Positions 1 to 6,496 of a DNA stretch of 13,096 nucleotides are shown here, in pieces (positions within the stretch are counted from its first letter, which is position 1; the number at the start of each line of letters is the position of its first letter). The notes under the pieces are model-generated. The model searched no databases and was not told the DNA's origin. It saw only the letters and a list, made by a program, of their open reading frames with translations. The DNA is from HGM13006 sp963649625 (lineage in GTDB: Bacteria; Bacillota; Clostridia; Oscillospirales; Oscillospiraceae). The translations under genes were made by a program, and so were the position numbers. The stretch spans positions 1-13,096 of the forward strand of contig CAVJIP010000181.1 of assembly GCA_963649625.1 (NCBI GenBank). Direction: 5' to 3'.

Positions 1-1
1 G

Positions 2-484
2 GAACAGTACGGGGCCTATGTGGCCACCGTGGTGAGCAATGTGTTGGGCAGTGCCGGAACCCGGGAGGACGTGGAGGAGCTATCCGCCGACGTGTTTTTC
101 TCCCTGTGGGAGCACGCCCAGACGGTAAAGCCGGGAAAGCTGAAGCCATGGCTTGGGGCGGTGGCCCGAAATCGGGCCAGGGACTTTTTGCGGAAGGTCA
201 AGCCGGTGCTGCCCATGGACGAGGATGTGCTGACCATTCCCACAGATTCCCCGGAGCAGCAGGCCCTGGCGGAGGCGCAAAAACAGGAGCTGCTGGAGGC
301 GGTGGAGGCCATGCCGGAGGTGGATCGGGAGATATTCCTGCGATATTATTACCTCTATGAGACCATGGAGGCCATTGCTCTTCGGATGGGCCTTCCCTTG
401 GGCACGGTAAAAAGCAAGCTGCACCGAGGGAGAAAGATATTGCGGGACAGACTTACAGAGCAGGCGGTGGAACGATGGAGCTGA
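2..484 (+). CDS. ECF-type RNA polymerase sigma factor, 5'-truncated by window edge
   Basis: Group IV (ECF) sigma-70 family factor, expected to direct RNA polymerase to a small envelope- or stress-related regulon. The reading frame is open from base 2 and its first residues (EQYGAYVATVVSN) already look like sigma region 2, so the true start lies upstream; the GTG at 20 is internal. Region 2 runs to about base 200, with a DVFFSLWE helix and the stretch WLGAVARNRARDFLRK typical of the -10 recognition helices. A short acidic/proline linker follows. Region 4 spans about 287-455 and carries a helix-turn-helix (MEAIALRMGLPLGTVKSKLHRGR) that would contact the -35 element. The stop overlaps the start of the next gene by 10 bases, the usual sigma/anti-sigma layout. 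The family is clear; the ECF subgroup and target promoters cannot be told. Confidence 0.9.
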   Translation, partial: EQYGAYVATVVSNVLGSAGTREDVEELSADVFFSLWEHAQTVKPGKLKPWLGAVARNRARDFLRKVKPVLPMDEDVLTIPTDSPEQQALAEAQKQELLEAVEAMPEVDREIFLRYYYLYETMEAIALRMGLPLGTVKSKLHRGRKILRDRLTEQAVERWS

Positions 485-1560
485 AAATTACGGAGCTGTT
501 GGATGACTATCAGGGGCCGTTTCCGGTGGACTCAGCCGACGTTCCTGATGTAAAACGGATTAAGGAGGAAACTATGAAAAAAATCGGAGCAAAGCGGAGA
601 AATCCTCTGCGAATCGCCCTGATTGCCGGGGCGGCAGCAGTGCTGCTGGCAGGCAGCGCTTTGGCTGTGGCGGGCTATACCCGAATCACCAGCCGCATGG
701 AGCAGCAGTGGCAGGAGCAGACAAGTACGGAAATGACCCAATCCCAGAAGGACTTTGTGGAGGAACGCTCCGCTGACCTGGGGGAGAGCGTGACGGATCA
801 GGGGATTACCGTGACTGTGGACTCGGTGAATGTGGCAGGGGACACGGTAAAGCTGTTGTATACCTTTACCCTGGATCCAGAGGTTTACGATACGGAGGAG
901 TACCAGTTTTGCAGGGATTGGATGACACCGGCCTATGTGGAAAGTGAAAACTATGGAACCGTCAGCTTCAGCACCGGTGGCGGCGGCGGGGCCGTTATGG
1001 AGCATGGCACGGTACAGCAGGAGGAAGGTCTGCGCTTCGACCTGCCCGAGGGAGCCAGCCTGGGGGACGGCTGCACCACCCTCCATTTGAACATGGAAAC
1101 CATTATGCTGTCCGGAAAGGACACCGAGGAGGTAGAGGTCAGCGGGAAATGGAGCTTTGCCATTGCCCTGCCGGAAACAAACACGGCGGAGGCCAGGGGC
1201 ACAGAAGAAACCCTGGTGTTCCAAAACGACCTGGTGCTGACGGTTCGGGACATTCTGGTGGAGGAAAATGGCTGTAGCTTTGCGGTGGAAACGGATTTCG
1301 ATGATTATTTCTTCGCCGCCGATGGAGAGAATGCGGCTCTGGCCATGGCGGCAGAGCCGGACAGCCACTGCTTCACCGTGTCCGCTCTGCTGAAGGACGG
1401 CACCCAGGTGCCCTCTGACGGCAGCAGTATGACCTTTGATGAGAAGACGGAGCTGGATGTATGGCAGATTCAATGGGCCGTTCCCCTTGACCCGTCAGAG
1501 GTGACAAAGCTGGTGTTTGGCAACGGCGCCGAGGAGAAGGCGGTTTCTCTGACACCCTAA
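475..1560 (+). CDS. DUF4179-like membrane protein, putative anti-sigma factor
   Basis: Predicted single-pass membrane protein of 361 residues, probably the anti-sigma partner of the overlapping upstream sigma gene. Residues 1-45 are charged and probably cytoplasmic, ending in a basic patch (KKIGAKRRN). A hydrophobic segment at about 46-67 is the membrane anchor. The remaining ~290 residues would be extracytoplasmic; the part near residue 108 (ITVTVDSVNVAGDTVKLLYTF) resembles the DUF4179 domain found beside ECF sigma factors in Firmicutes. A five-glycine run sits at 168-172. No zinc-binding anti-sigma HxxxCxxC motif is visible. The start at 475 overlaps the sigma gene by 10 bases, which favours translational coupling. 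A second ATG at 574 has a far better Shine-Dalgarno (AAGGAGG, 562-568), so a shorter product is possible. The anti-sigma role is inferred from context; the sensed signal is unknown. Confidence 0.8.
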   Translation: MELKITELLDDYQGPFPVDSADVPDVKRIKEETMKKIGAKRRNPLRIALIAGAAAVLLAGSALAVAGYTRITSRMEQQWQEQTSTEMTQSQKDFVEERSADLGESVTDQGITVTVDSVNVAGDTVKLLYTFTLDPEVYDTEEYQFCRDWMTPAYVESENYGTVSFSTGGGGGAVMEHGTVQQEEGLRFDLPEGASLGDGCTTLHLNMETIMLSGKDTEEVEVSGKWSFAIALPETNTAEARGTEETLVFQNDLVLTVRDILVEENGCSFAVETDFDDYFFAADGENAALAMAAEPDSHCFTVSALLKDGTQVPSDGSSMTFDEKTELDVWQIQWAVPLDPSEVTKLVFGNGAEEKAVSLTP

Positions 1561-1573
1561 GTGATTTCCCTAT

Positions 1574-1606
1574 GCCCCGATGGCTTCGGCTGTCGGGGCG
1601 TTTTCT
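1574..1606 (+). terminator. Intrinsic terminator after the sigma/anti-sigma pair
   Basis: Bases 1574-1584 pair with 1589-1599 as an 11-bp stem (with two G-T pairs) closed by a C(TTCG)G tetraloop, and TTTTCT follows at 1601. It lies 13 bases after the anti-sigma stop codon and separates that pair from the lepB promoter. Confidence 0.88.
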
Positions 1607-1676
1607 CATGGTGCTTCTGGCGCATCTGACCAGCCAAGGTCGGGAGCGGGCCGCCGGATTTTAGCTTATTTACCCT

Positions 1677-1705
1677 TTGAAACCCGGCGCAGCTTGTGCT
1701 ATAAT
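1677..1705 (+). promoter_or_regulatory. Sigma-A promoter for the lepB-rbgA-rnhB-yraN operon
   Basis: The -35 element TTGAAA (1677-1682) and a perfect -10 TATAAT (1700-1705) are separated by 17 bases. A TG dinucleotide one base upstream of the -10 (1697-1698) makes it an extended -10 promoter. Transcription would start near 1712, giving a leader of roughly 45 bases before lepB. The lepB ribosome site AAGGAAG (1743-1749) lies 6 bases from the ATG. No operator-like repeat is evident around it, so it looks constitutive. Confidence 0.88.
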
Positions 1706-1755
1706 AGACACTGTGTTGTATCATCCCAAAATCATCATTAGAAAGGAAGATTCAA

Positions 1756-2310
1756 ATGGTGCAGGATGCGCCCCAGCATGAGCGAAGCATCTGGCTGGAT
1801 ATTTACGGTGCCCTGTCGGATGTGGTGGCCTGCCTGATATTTGTGACCATATTGTTTGTGTTTGCCATCCGTTTGGTGGGGGTAGTGGGAGACTCGATGT
1901 ACCCCACCCTCCATGACGGCGACAAGCTGACCCTGCTGTCCAATTTTCTCTATGAGCCCAAGGTGGGGGACATTGTGGTGCTGCGGGCGGTGGACTTTGA
2001 CGATGAGCCGATCGTCAAGCGGGTCATTGCCCAGGAGGGACAGACCATTGACATTAACTTTGAAACCGGAGACGTGTGGGTGGACGGCGTGCTCCTGGAC
2101 GAGCCCTATATTAACGACCCCACCACCCGTTATGAGGGCCTGGACTTTCCCATCACCGTGCCGGACAACTGCATTTTCGTCATGGGGGACAACCGGCTCC
2201 ATTCCACGGACAGCCGGAACCCGGACATTGGCTGTGTGGACAAGCGGTATGTGCTGGGGAAGGCCCTGCAAATCGTCCTGCCTATTGGCCGGTTTGGAGG
2301 GGTGTCATGA
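1756..2310 (+). CDS. lepB: Signal peptidase I
   Basis: Membrane-bound serine protease (184 residues) that removes signal peptides from exported proteins on the outer face of the cytoplasmic membrane. One membrane segment (about 21-44) precedes the catalytic domain, the compact Gram-positive layout. The catalytic serine is S47 in GDSMYP and the general-base lysine is K88 in EPIVKRVIA, the Ser/Lys dyad of family S26. The conserved GDNR box is at 144-147, followed by TDSR at 151-154. It is the first gene after a strong promoter and overlaps rbgA by 4 bases (ATGA). In many Firmicutes a lepB-type gene precedes rbgA and rnhB, so the context agrees. The family is certain; whether this is the only signal peptidase in the genome cannot be seen. 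Confidence 0.95.
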   Translation: MVQDAPQHERSIWLDIYGALSDVVACLIFVTILFVFAIRLVGVVGDSMYPTLHDGDKLTLLSNFLYEPKVGDIVVLRAVDFDDEPIVKRVIAQEGQTIDINFETGDVWVDGVLLDEPYINDPTTRYEGLDFPITVPDNCIFVMGDNRLHSTDSRNPDIGCVDKRYVLGKALQIVLPIGRFGGVS

Positions 2311-3197
2311 ATATACAGTGGTATCCGGGACACATGACTAAGACCCGGCGGCAGATGGAGCAGGATATTCGCCTGGTGGATGCAGTCTGCGAGATTGTGG
2401 ATGCCCGAATTCCCCTGTCCAGCCGGAACCCGGATATTGACGCCATTTGCGGAGACAAGCCCCGGATGGTGATTCTAAACCGCATGGATATGGCAGACCC
2501 GGGCATGACCAAAGAGTGGTTGGCCTATTTCCGCCGCCAGGGGAAAATGGCCCTGGAAATGGACTGCAAAAACCGAAAGGGAGTCAATCAGTTCGCTCCG
2601 GCGGTGCGGGAGCTGCTGAAGGAAAAGCTCCGGCGCTATGCGGAAAAGGGCCAAGTAGGTCGGACGATCCGGGTCATGGTGGTGGGAATCCCCAATGTGG
2701 GAAAGTCCACCTTTATCAACCAGGTGGCAGGCAGGAAGGCCGCAAAGGCGGAGAACCGGCCCGGTGTTACCCGGGGCAAGCAGNNNNNNNNNNGGGTCAC
2801 GGTGGAACGAGGGCTGGAGCTATTAGATACTCCTGGCATTTTGTGGCCCAAGTTTGAGGATCCGGAGGTGGGCATGAAGCTGGCCTATACCGGGGCGGTG
2901 AAGGACAACGTGGTGGACGTGGAGACTCTGGCCATGCATCTGATGGAGCTGCTGGGCAGCACCTATCCGGCGGCCCTGGAGGGACGGTATAAAATCACCC
3001 TGCCGGAGCCGATTCAGGGGCTGGAGCTGCTGGAGCTGGCCGGACGAAAGCGTGGAATGCTGATTTCCGGTGGTGAGGTGGACGTGGAGCGTATGAGCCG
3101 GGTGCTGATGGAGGAATATCGCAGCGGCAAGCTGGGAAGGTTTACCCTGGAGCAGCCGCCGACCTGGGAGGAGGACGACCATGGGAAAGAAGCATGA
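2307..3197 (+). CDS. rbgA: Ribosome biogenesis GTPase RbgA (YlqF), interrupted by an assembly gap
   Basis: Circularly permuted GTPase required for late maturation of the 50S ribosomal subunit in Firmicutes. The N-terminal WYPGHM signature is at residues 5-10. The permuted motif order is visible: G4 as NRMD at 58-61 (NKxD is usual), then G1 GIPNVGKS at 127-134, a G2-region RPGVTRGKQ at 151-159, and G3 DTPG at 174-177. A helical C-terminal domain with KRGMLISGG near 250 matches the RbgA tail. Ten Ns (2784-2793) cover codons 160-163. Comparison with the family suggests a single missing T, giving Q-W-V and a protein of 293 rather than 296 residues. The start ATG overlaps the lepB stop and has GGAGGGG at 2296-2302. 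The stop overlaps rnhB by 17 bases. Confidence 0.95.
   Translation: MNIQWYPGHMTKTRRQMEQDIRLVDAVCEIVDARIPLSSRNPDIDAICGDKPRMVILNRMDMADPGMTKEWLAYFRRQGKMALEMDCKNRKGVNQFAPAVRELLKEKLRRYAEKGQVGRTIRVMVVGIPNVGKSTFINQVAGRKAAKAENRPGVTRGKQXXXXVTVERGLELLDTPGILWPKFEDPEVGMKLAYTGAVKDNVVDVETLAMHLMELLGSTYPAALEGRYKITLPEPIQGLELLELAGRKRGMLISGGEVDVERMSRVLMEEYRSGKLGRFTLEQPPTWEEDDHGKEA
2784..2793. other. Assembly gap (10 Ns) inside rbgA
   Basis: Ten consecutive Ns between CAG and GGGTC. The number looks like a placeholder rather than a measured length: the flanking codons fit the RbgA family best if only one base, a T completing a TGG tryptophan codon, is missing. Confidence 0.95.
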
Positions 3198-3810
3198 GCA
3201 GGCAGACCTTTGGGAGATTTCCAAGGGCTATACGGCCCAGGGCTATGAAGTGATCTGCGGCGTGGATGAGGCGGGCCGGGGGCCCCTGGCCGGGCCGGTG
3301 TATGCGGCGGCGGTGATTCTGCCGCAGGATTTCCAGATTCCGGGTCTGAACGACTCCAAGCAGCTGACGGACAAAAAACGGCGGGAGCTGTACCCAATCA
3401 TTCAGGAGCAGGCCATTGCCTACGGGATCGCCTCGGTGGATGAAGGGGTGATTGACCGGGACAATATTCTAAATGCCACCTTCCAGGCAATGAAAATCGC
3501 CATTGACCAGTTGGAGCCAAGGCCCGATTTGGCCCTGATTGACGGAAACCGGGTGACGGATTTTGGCGTGGAGGCGGTGCCGGTGGTCAAGGGCGACGCC
3601 AAGGTGGCGTCCATTGCCGCAGCCTCCATTTTGGCTAAGGTGGCCAGGGACCAATATATGGAGGAGATGGACGAAAGATACCCGGAGTACGGCTTCGCCA
3701 TTCACAAGGGCTACGGAACCAAGCGGCACTATGCGGCGGTAAGGGAGTATGGCCTGTGTCCCATCCACCGAAAAACCTTCTTCAAAAAGTTCTATGAACG
3801 CCAGTCATGA
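3181..3810 (+). CDS. rnhB: Ribonuclease HII
   Basis: Endonuclease that nicks the RNA strand of RNA/DNA hybrids and initiates removal of single ribonucleotides misincorporated in DNA. The protein has 209 residues, normal for the family. The signature GVDEAGRGPLAGPV is at 27-40 with the metal-binding pair D29 and E30; the remaining acidic residues are D121 in LIDGN and D139 in KGDAK. The conserved stretch SIAAASILAKVARDQYM (144-160) and HKGYGTKRH (175-183) complete the type-2 RNase H fold. The ATG has a GAGGAGGA ribosome site just upstream, inside rbgA, and overlaps rbgA by 17 bases, so the genes are probably translated together. The nearby yraN is a frequent neighbour. Confidence 0.97.
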   Translation: MGKKHEQADLWEISKGYTAQGYEVICGVDEAGRGPLAGPVYAAAVILPQDFQIPGLNDSKQLTDKKRRELYPIIQEQAIAYGIASVDEGVIDRDNILNATFQAMKIAIDQLEPRPDLALIDGNRVTDFGVEAVPVVKGDAKVASIAAASILAKVARDQYMEEMDERYPEYGFAIHKGYGTKRHYAAVREYGLCPIHRKTFFKKFYERQS

Positions 3811-4156
3811 GCTGGGAGCCTGGGGAGAGGCCCAGGCGGCGAAATTCCTGATACAACGGGGCTATCGGCTTTTGGAGCACAGCTATCACAGCCGATTCGG
3901 GGAGATTGACCTGATTTTGGAGAATGACCAATTTCTGGTGTTCACAGAGGTGAAGCTCCGCAAATCCGGACGATACGGCACCCCGGCAGAGGCGGTAACA
4001 CCCCAGAAGCAGGAACGGCTCCGGCTGACGGCCCTGGACTATCTCCGGTCTCACGAGACAGACAAGCAGCCCCGGTTTGACGTGGTGGAGCTGTATGCGC
4101 CCCAGGGCAGGGACACCAACCCCATTCCCATACACCACATTGAAAACGCATTTTAA
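3794..4156 (+). CDS. UPF0102 (YraN) family nuclease-like protein
   Basis: Small protein of 120 residues in the UPF0102/YraN family, which has a restriction-endonuclease-like fold; its cellular role is not settled, though DNA processing or repair is often proposed. The PD-(D/E)xK-like core is intact: GEIDLI at 36-41 (E37, D39) and TEVKLR at 51-56 (E52, K54). The N-terminal LGAWGEAQAAKFLIQRGY helix is typical. The start at 3794 (MNASHELG) fits the family length. A longer frame from 3749 would only add out-of-frame rnhB sequence. The gene overlaps rnhB by 17 bases and has no good Shine-Dalgarno, so it probably depends on ribosomes finishing rnhB. It is the last gene of the lepB operon. Confidence 0.88.
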   Translation: MNASHELGAWGEAQAAKFLIQRGYRLLEHSYHSRFGEIDLILENDQFLVFTEVKLRKSGRYGTPAEAVTPQKQERLRLTALDYLRSHETDKQPRFDVVELYAPQGRDTNPIPIHHIENAF

Positions 4157-4184
4157 CGGCACGACTGCCGTTTGCATACTGCAA
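4155..4184 (+). other. Two small tandem hairpins between yraN and thrC
   Basis: AACGGC (4155-4160) pairs with GCCGTT (4167-4172) over a 6-base loop. TTGCA (4172-4176) could also pair with TGCAA (4180-4184) over a 3-base loop. Both are short and no convincing T-run follows, so this is at best a weak or leaky terminator of the lepB operon. No clear promoter for thrC is seen in the 44-base spacer. Confidence 0.3.
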
Positions 4185-4200
4185 GAAAGTAGGGATTACG

Positions 4201-5688
4201 ATGAAATATCTCAGCACCCGAGACGCTTCTCTCCGCTATGATGGGGCCCAGGTGATTGCCCAGGGCCTCAGCCGGGAGGGGGGACTGTTTACCCCGGAGC
4301 GCCTCCCCACCATTTCCCGGGACACGCTGGAGACGCTGGTGAAGGCGGACTACCAGACCCGGGCGGTCACGGTGATGAAGCTGTTTTTGGAGGACTTTTC
4401 CCAAGAGGAGCTCAGGGAATACGCTGCCCGGGCCTACGCCTACGGCACAAAGTTTGACACCAAGGATGTGGCCCCGGTCTATCATGTGACGGAGGGCACC
4501 GAGGTGTTGGAGCTGTGGCACGGCCCTACCTGTGCCTTTAAGGACATGGCCCTGCAAATGCTGCCCTATCTGCTCACCGCATCCCTGAAAAAGACCGGGG
4601 AGGAGAAAACCGCCTGCATTCTGGTGGCAACCTCCGGGGACACCGGCAAGGCCGCCCTGGAGGGCTTCTGCGATGTGGAGCATACGAAAATTCTGGTGTT
4701 CTATCCCAAGGACGGGGTGTCCGATATTCAGAAGCTGCAAATGGTCACCCAGCAGGGAGACAATGTGGGCGTGTGCGCCGTGGTGGGCAACTTTGACGAT
4801 GCCCAGACCGGCGTAAAGGGAATCTTCTCCGATGAAGACCTGCGGGAGCAGCTGGCCCGGCGGGGCTATTTCCTGTCCTCTGCCAATTCCATCAACTGGG
4901 GCCGGGTGCTGCCCCAGGTGGTATACTACATCAGTGCCTACTGCGACTTGGTGCGGGATGGCCGAATCACCATGGGGAAGAAAATCAACTTCTGCGTCCC
5001 CACCGGGAATTTTGGGGACATTCTGGCCGGATTCTATGCCAAGACCATGGGCCTGCCGGTGAACAGGCTGATCTGCGCCTCCAATGCCAACAATGTGCTT
5101 ACGGACTTTATCCGCACCGGCACCTATGACAAAAACCGGCCCTTCTACACCACGGCCTCTCCCTCCATGGACATTCTGATTTCCTCCAATCTGGAGCGGC
5201 TGCTTTATCAGCTCTCCGGCTCTGACGAGGAGGTTCGGGGGTATATGGAGGCTCTGGCCGGAGCAGGAAAATATACCGTTTCGGACAGCCTGAAGGAAAA
5301 AATCCAGGAGAGCTTTGCGGCGGGCTGGTGCTCCGATGACCGGGCCGCAGAAACCATTGCCAAGGTGTTTGGCTGTGAGGGGTATCTGATGGACCCCCAT
5401 ACGGCGGTGGCCTATGGGGTGCTGGAGGAATACCGGGAAAAAACCGGAGATCAGACCCTGTCCGTGGTGCTTTCCACCGCCTCCCCCTATAAGTTCTGCG
5501 CCAGCGTACTGGAGGCCCTGGGAGTAAGGGAGAAGAAGCCCGGCACGGAGATTATCGGCCAGCTGGAAGAAAAAACCCGCACGACTGCCCCCGCACCCTT
5601 GAAGGAACTGTCAGGCAAGCAGGTACGGTTTACCCGGGTCACGGAAAAGGACGGCATGAAGACCGTTGTGCTGGAGGCTCTGTCCTGA
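4201..5688 (+). CDS. thrC: Threonine synthase
   Basis: Cytosolic PLP enzyme that converts O-phospho-L-homoserine and water to L-threonine and phosphate, the last step of threonine biosynthesis. The 495-residue length and the N-terminal MKYLSTRD start place it in the long-form family (as in E. coli and yeast). The PLP lysine is K114 in HGPTCAFKDMALQ. The phosphate-binding ATSGDTGKAAL loop lies near 144-154, and CVPTGNFGDILAGFYAKTMGLP near 265-286 is the other diagnostic block. The ribosome site is weak (GTAGGGA, 9-12 bases upstream). No other threonine-pathway gene is present and no leader peptide or T-box is visible in the short spacer, so regulation is unclear. The stop overlaps the next start by one base. 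Confidence 0.97.
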   Translation: MKYLSTRDASLRYDGAQVIAQGLSREGGLFTPERLPTISRDTLETLVKADYQTRAVTVMKLFLEDFSQEELREYAARAYAYGTKFDTKDVAPVYHVTEGTEVLELWHGPTCAFKDMALQMLPYLLTASLKKTGEEKTACILVATSGDTGKAALEGFCDVEHTKILVFYPKDGVSDIQKLQMVTQQGDNVGVCAVVGNFDDAQTGVKGIFSDEDLREQLARRGYFLSSANSINWGRVLPQVVYYISAYCDLVRDGRITMGKKINFCVPTGNFGDILAGFYAKTMGLPVNRLICASNANNVLTDFIRTGTYDKNRPFYTTASPSMDILISSNLERLLYQLSGSDEEVRGYMEALAGAGKYTVSDSLKEKIQESFAAGWCSDDRAAETIAKVFGCEGYLMDPHTAVAYGVLEEYREKTGDQTLSVVLSTASPYKFCASVLEALGVREKKPGTEIIGQLEEKTRTTAPAPLKELSGKQVRFTRVTEKDGMKTVVLEALS

Positions 5689-6377
5689 TGGCCCTGTATG
5701 CCATTGGGGATCTGCACCTGAGCCTCCAAACCGACAAGCCTATGGATGTGTTCGGCGGGGCCTGGGTGGGCTATGTGGACAAGCTCCGGGAGGGGCTAAA
5801 GGTCATCGGCCCGGAGGACACCACGGTGCTACTGGGAGATCTCACCTGGGGCATGAGCCTTGACAAGGCGGTGGAGGACTTCCGGTTTATCAATGCTATT
5901 CCCGGCAGAAAAATCATCCTGAAGGGAAACCATGATTACTGGTGGTCCACCGCCAAAAAGTTCTACGACTTCTGCGGGAGCCAGGGCTTTTCGGATATGC
6001 TGATTCTCAACAACAACTGCTGGGACTATGGGGATTATGCCATCTGCGGAACCAGGGGCTGGTTTTACGAGGAGGAGCGTCACGGTGCCCAGGACGAAAA
6101 GGTCTTTCGCCGGGAGCTGATGCGGCTGGAGACATCATTAAATGCGGCGGGAGACCGGGAAAAGCTGTGCTTTCTCCACTATCCCCCCAGGTTTGGGGGC
6201 TACCGCTGTCAGGAGATTCAGGATGTGCTGATGAGGTACGGCGTGAGGGCCTGCTATTATGGGCATCTTCACGGAGCCAGCCATAAAATGGCATTTCAGG
6301 GCTTCTGGGAGGATGTGCGCTATCAGCTGGTGGCGGCGGACTATCTGGATTTTCGCCCCGCCCTGGTGCTGGATTAA
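5688..6377 (+). CDS. Calcineurin-like metallophosphoesterase
   Basis: Predicted soluble two-metal phosphohydrolase of 229 residues. All metal-binding motifs are present in order: DLH at 8-10, GD at 50-51, GNHD at 80-83, a histidine at 164 in FLHYPP, and GHLH at 192-195. It has no signal peptide or membrane segment, so it is probably cytoplasmic. The TWGMSLDKAVEDF and YWWSTAKKFYDFCG stretches suggest a distinct clostridial subgroup rather than the YfcE or nucleotidase families. The substrate is unknown. The ATG overlaps the thrC stop by one base (TGATG), and GGAGG at 5673-5677 inside thrC serves as its ribosome site, so it is co-translated with thrC. A functional link with threonine synthesis is not established. 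Confidence 0.9.
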   Translation: MALYAIGDLHLSLQTDKPMDVFGGAWVGYVDKLREGLKVIGPEDTTVLLGDLTWGMSLDKAVEDFRFINAIPGRKIILKGNHDYWWSTAKKFYDFCGSQGFSDMLILNNNCWDYGDYAICGTRGWFYEEERHGAQDEKVFRRELMRLETSLNAAGDREKLCFLHYPPRFGGYRCQEIQDVLMRYGVRACYYGHLHGASHKMAFQGFWEDVRYQLVAADYLDFRPALVLD

Positions 6378-6389
6378 GGGCAGGGAAGG

Positions 6390-6441
6390 CTCCAATGCCG
6401 GTTTGTACGCCTCCTTGTGGGATATTTCCGCCGGATTGGAG
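6390..6441. repeat. Inverted repeat upstream of the tig promoter
   Basis: CTCCAAT (6390-6396) plus CCGG (6398-6401) is mirrored by CCGG (6431-6434) plus ATTGGAG (6435-6441): 11 pairs with a single unpaired base and a 29-base centre. It begins 12 bases after the phosphoesterase stop and ends 21 bases before the tig -35. It has no T-run, so it is not a standard terminator. Its function is unknown; a 3' mRNA-stabilising stem or a regulator site are both possible. Confidence 0.5.
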
Positions 6442-6462
6442 AAAATAAATGAAAATTTCCTA

Positions 6463-6491
6463 TTGGAAAACCGGAAATAATCTGATATAAT
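6463..6491 (+). promoter_or_regulatory. Sigma-A promoter for tig
   Basis: The -35 TTGGAA (6463-6468) and a perfect -10 TATAAT (6486-6491) have 17-base spacing, with an extended -10 TG at 6483-6484. Transcription would start near 6498, giving a leader of about 80 bases. The region around it is A/T-rich, unlike the neighbouring coding DNA. It probably serves tig and, by read-through, clpP and clpX. Confidence 0.87.
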
Positions 6492-6496
6492 CTATA

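Noticed and set aside
58..61. RbgA G4 motif NRMD (residues 58-61 of the protein) as a damaged GTPase site
   Set aside because: Arginine in place of lysine is conservative and, as far as I recall, also occurs in other YlqF-type proteins; the remaining G motifs are intact.
532..1473. Minus-strand open frame opposite the putative anti-sigma gene
   Set aside because: The plus-strand gene has the sigma overlap, a membrane anchor and a family-like domain; the antisense frame has none of these supports.
3749..3793. Longer start for yraN
   Set aside because: The added 15 residues are rnhB sequence read in another frame; family length and the N-terminal motif favour 3794.
4152..4180. Promoter for thrC (TTTAAC, then CATACT)
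   Set aside because: Both elements match the consensus poorly and there is no TG extension; too weak to call.
4157..4200. T-box, riboswitch or attenuator before thrC
   Set aside because: The spacer is only 44 bases, too short for a T-box, and has no leader peptide with threonine codons.
4153..5400. Long open frame on the minus strand opposite thrC
   Set aside because: It lies wholly antisense to a clear thrC, has no ribosome site or recognisable domain, and arises from G/C-rich third positions in the true gene.
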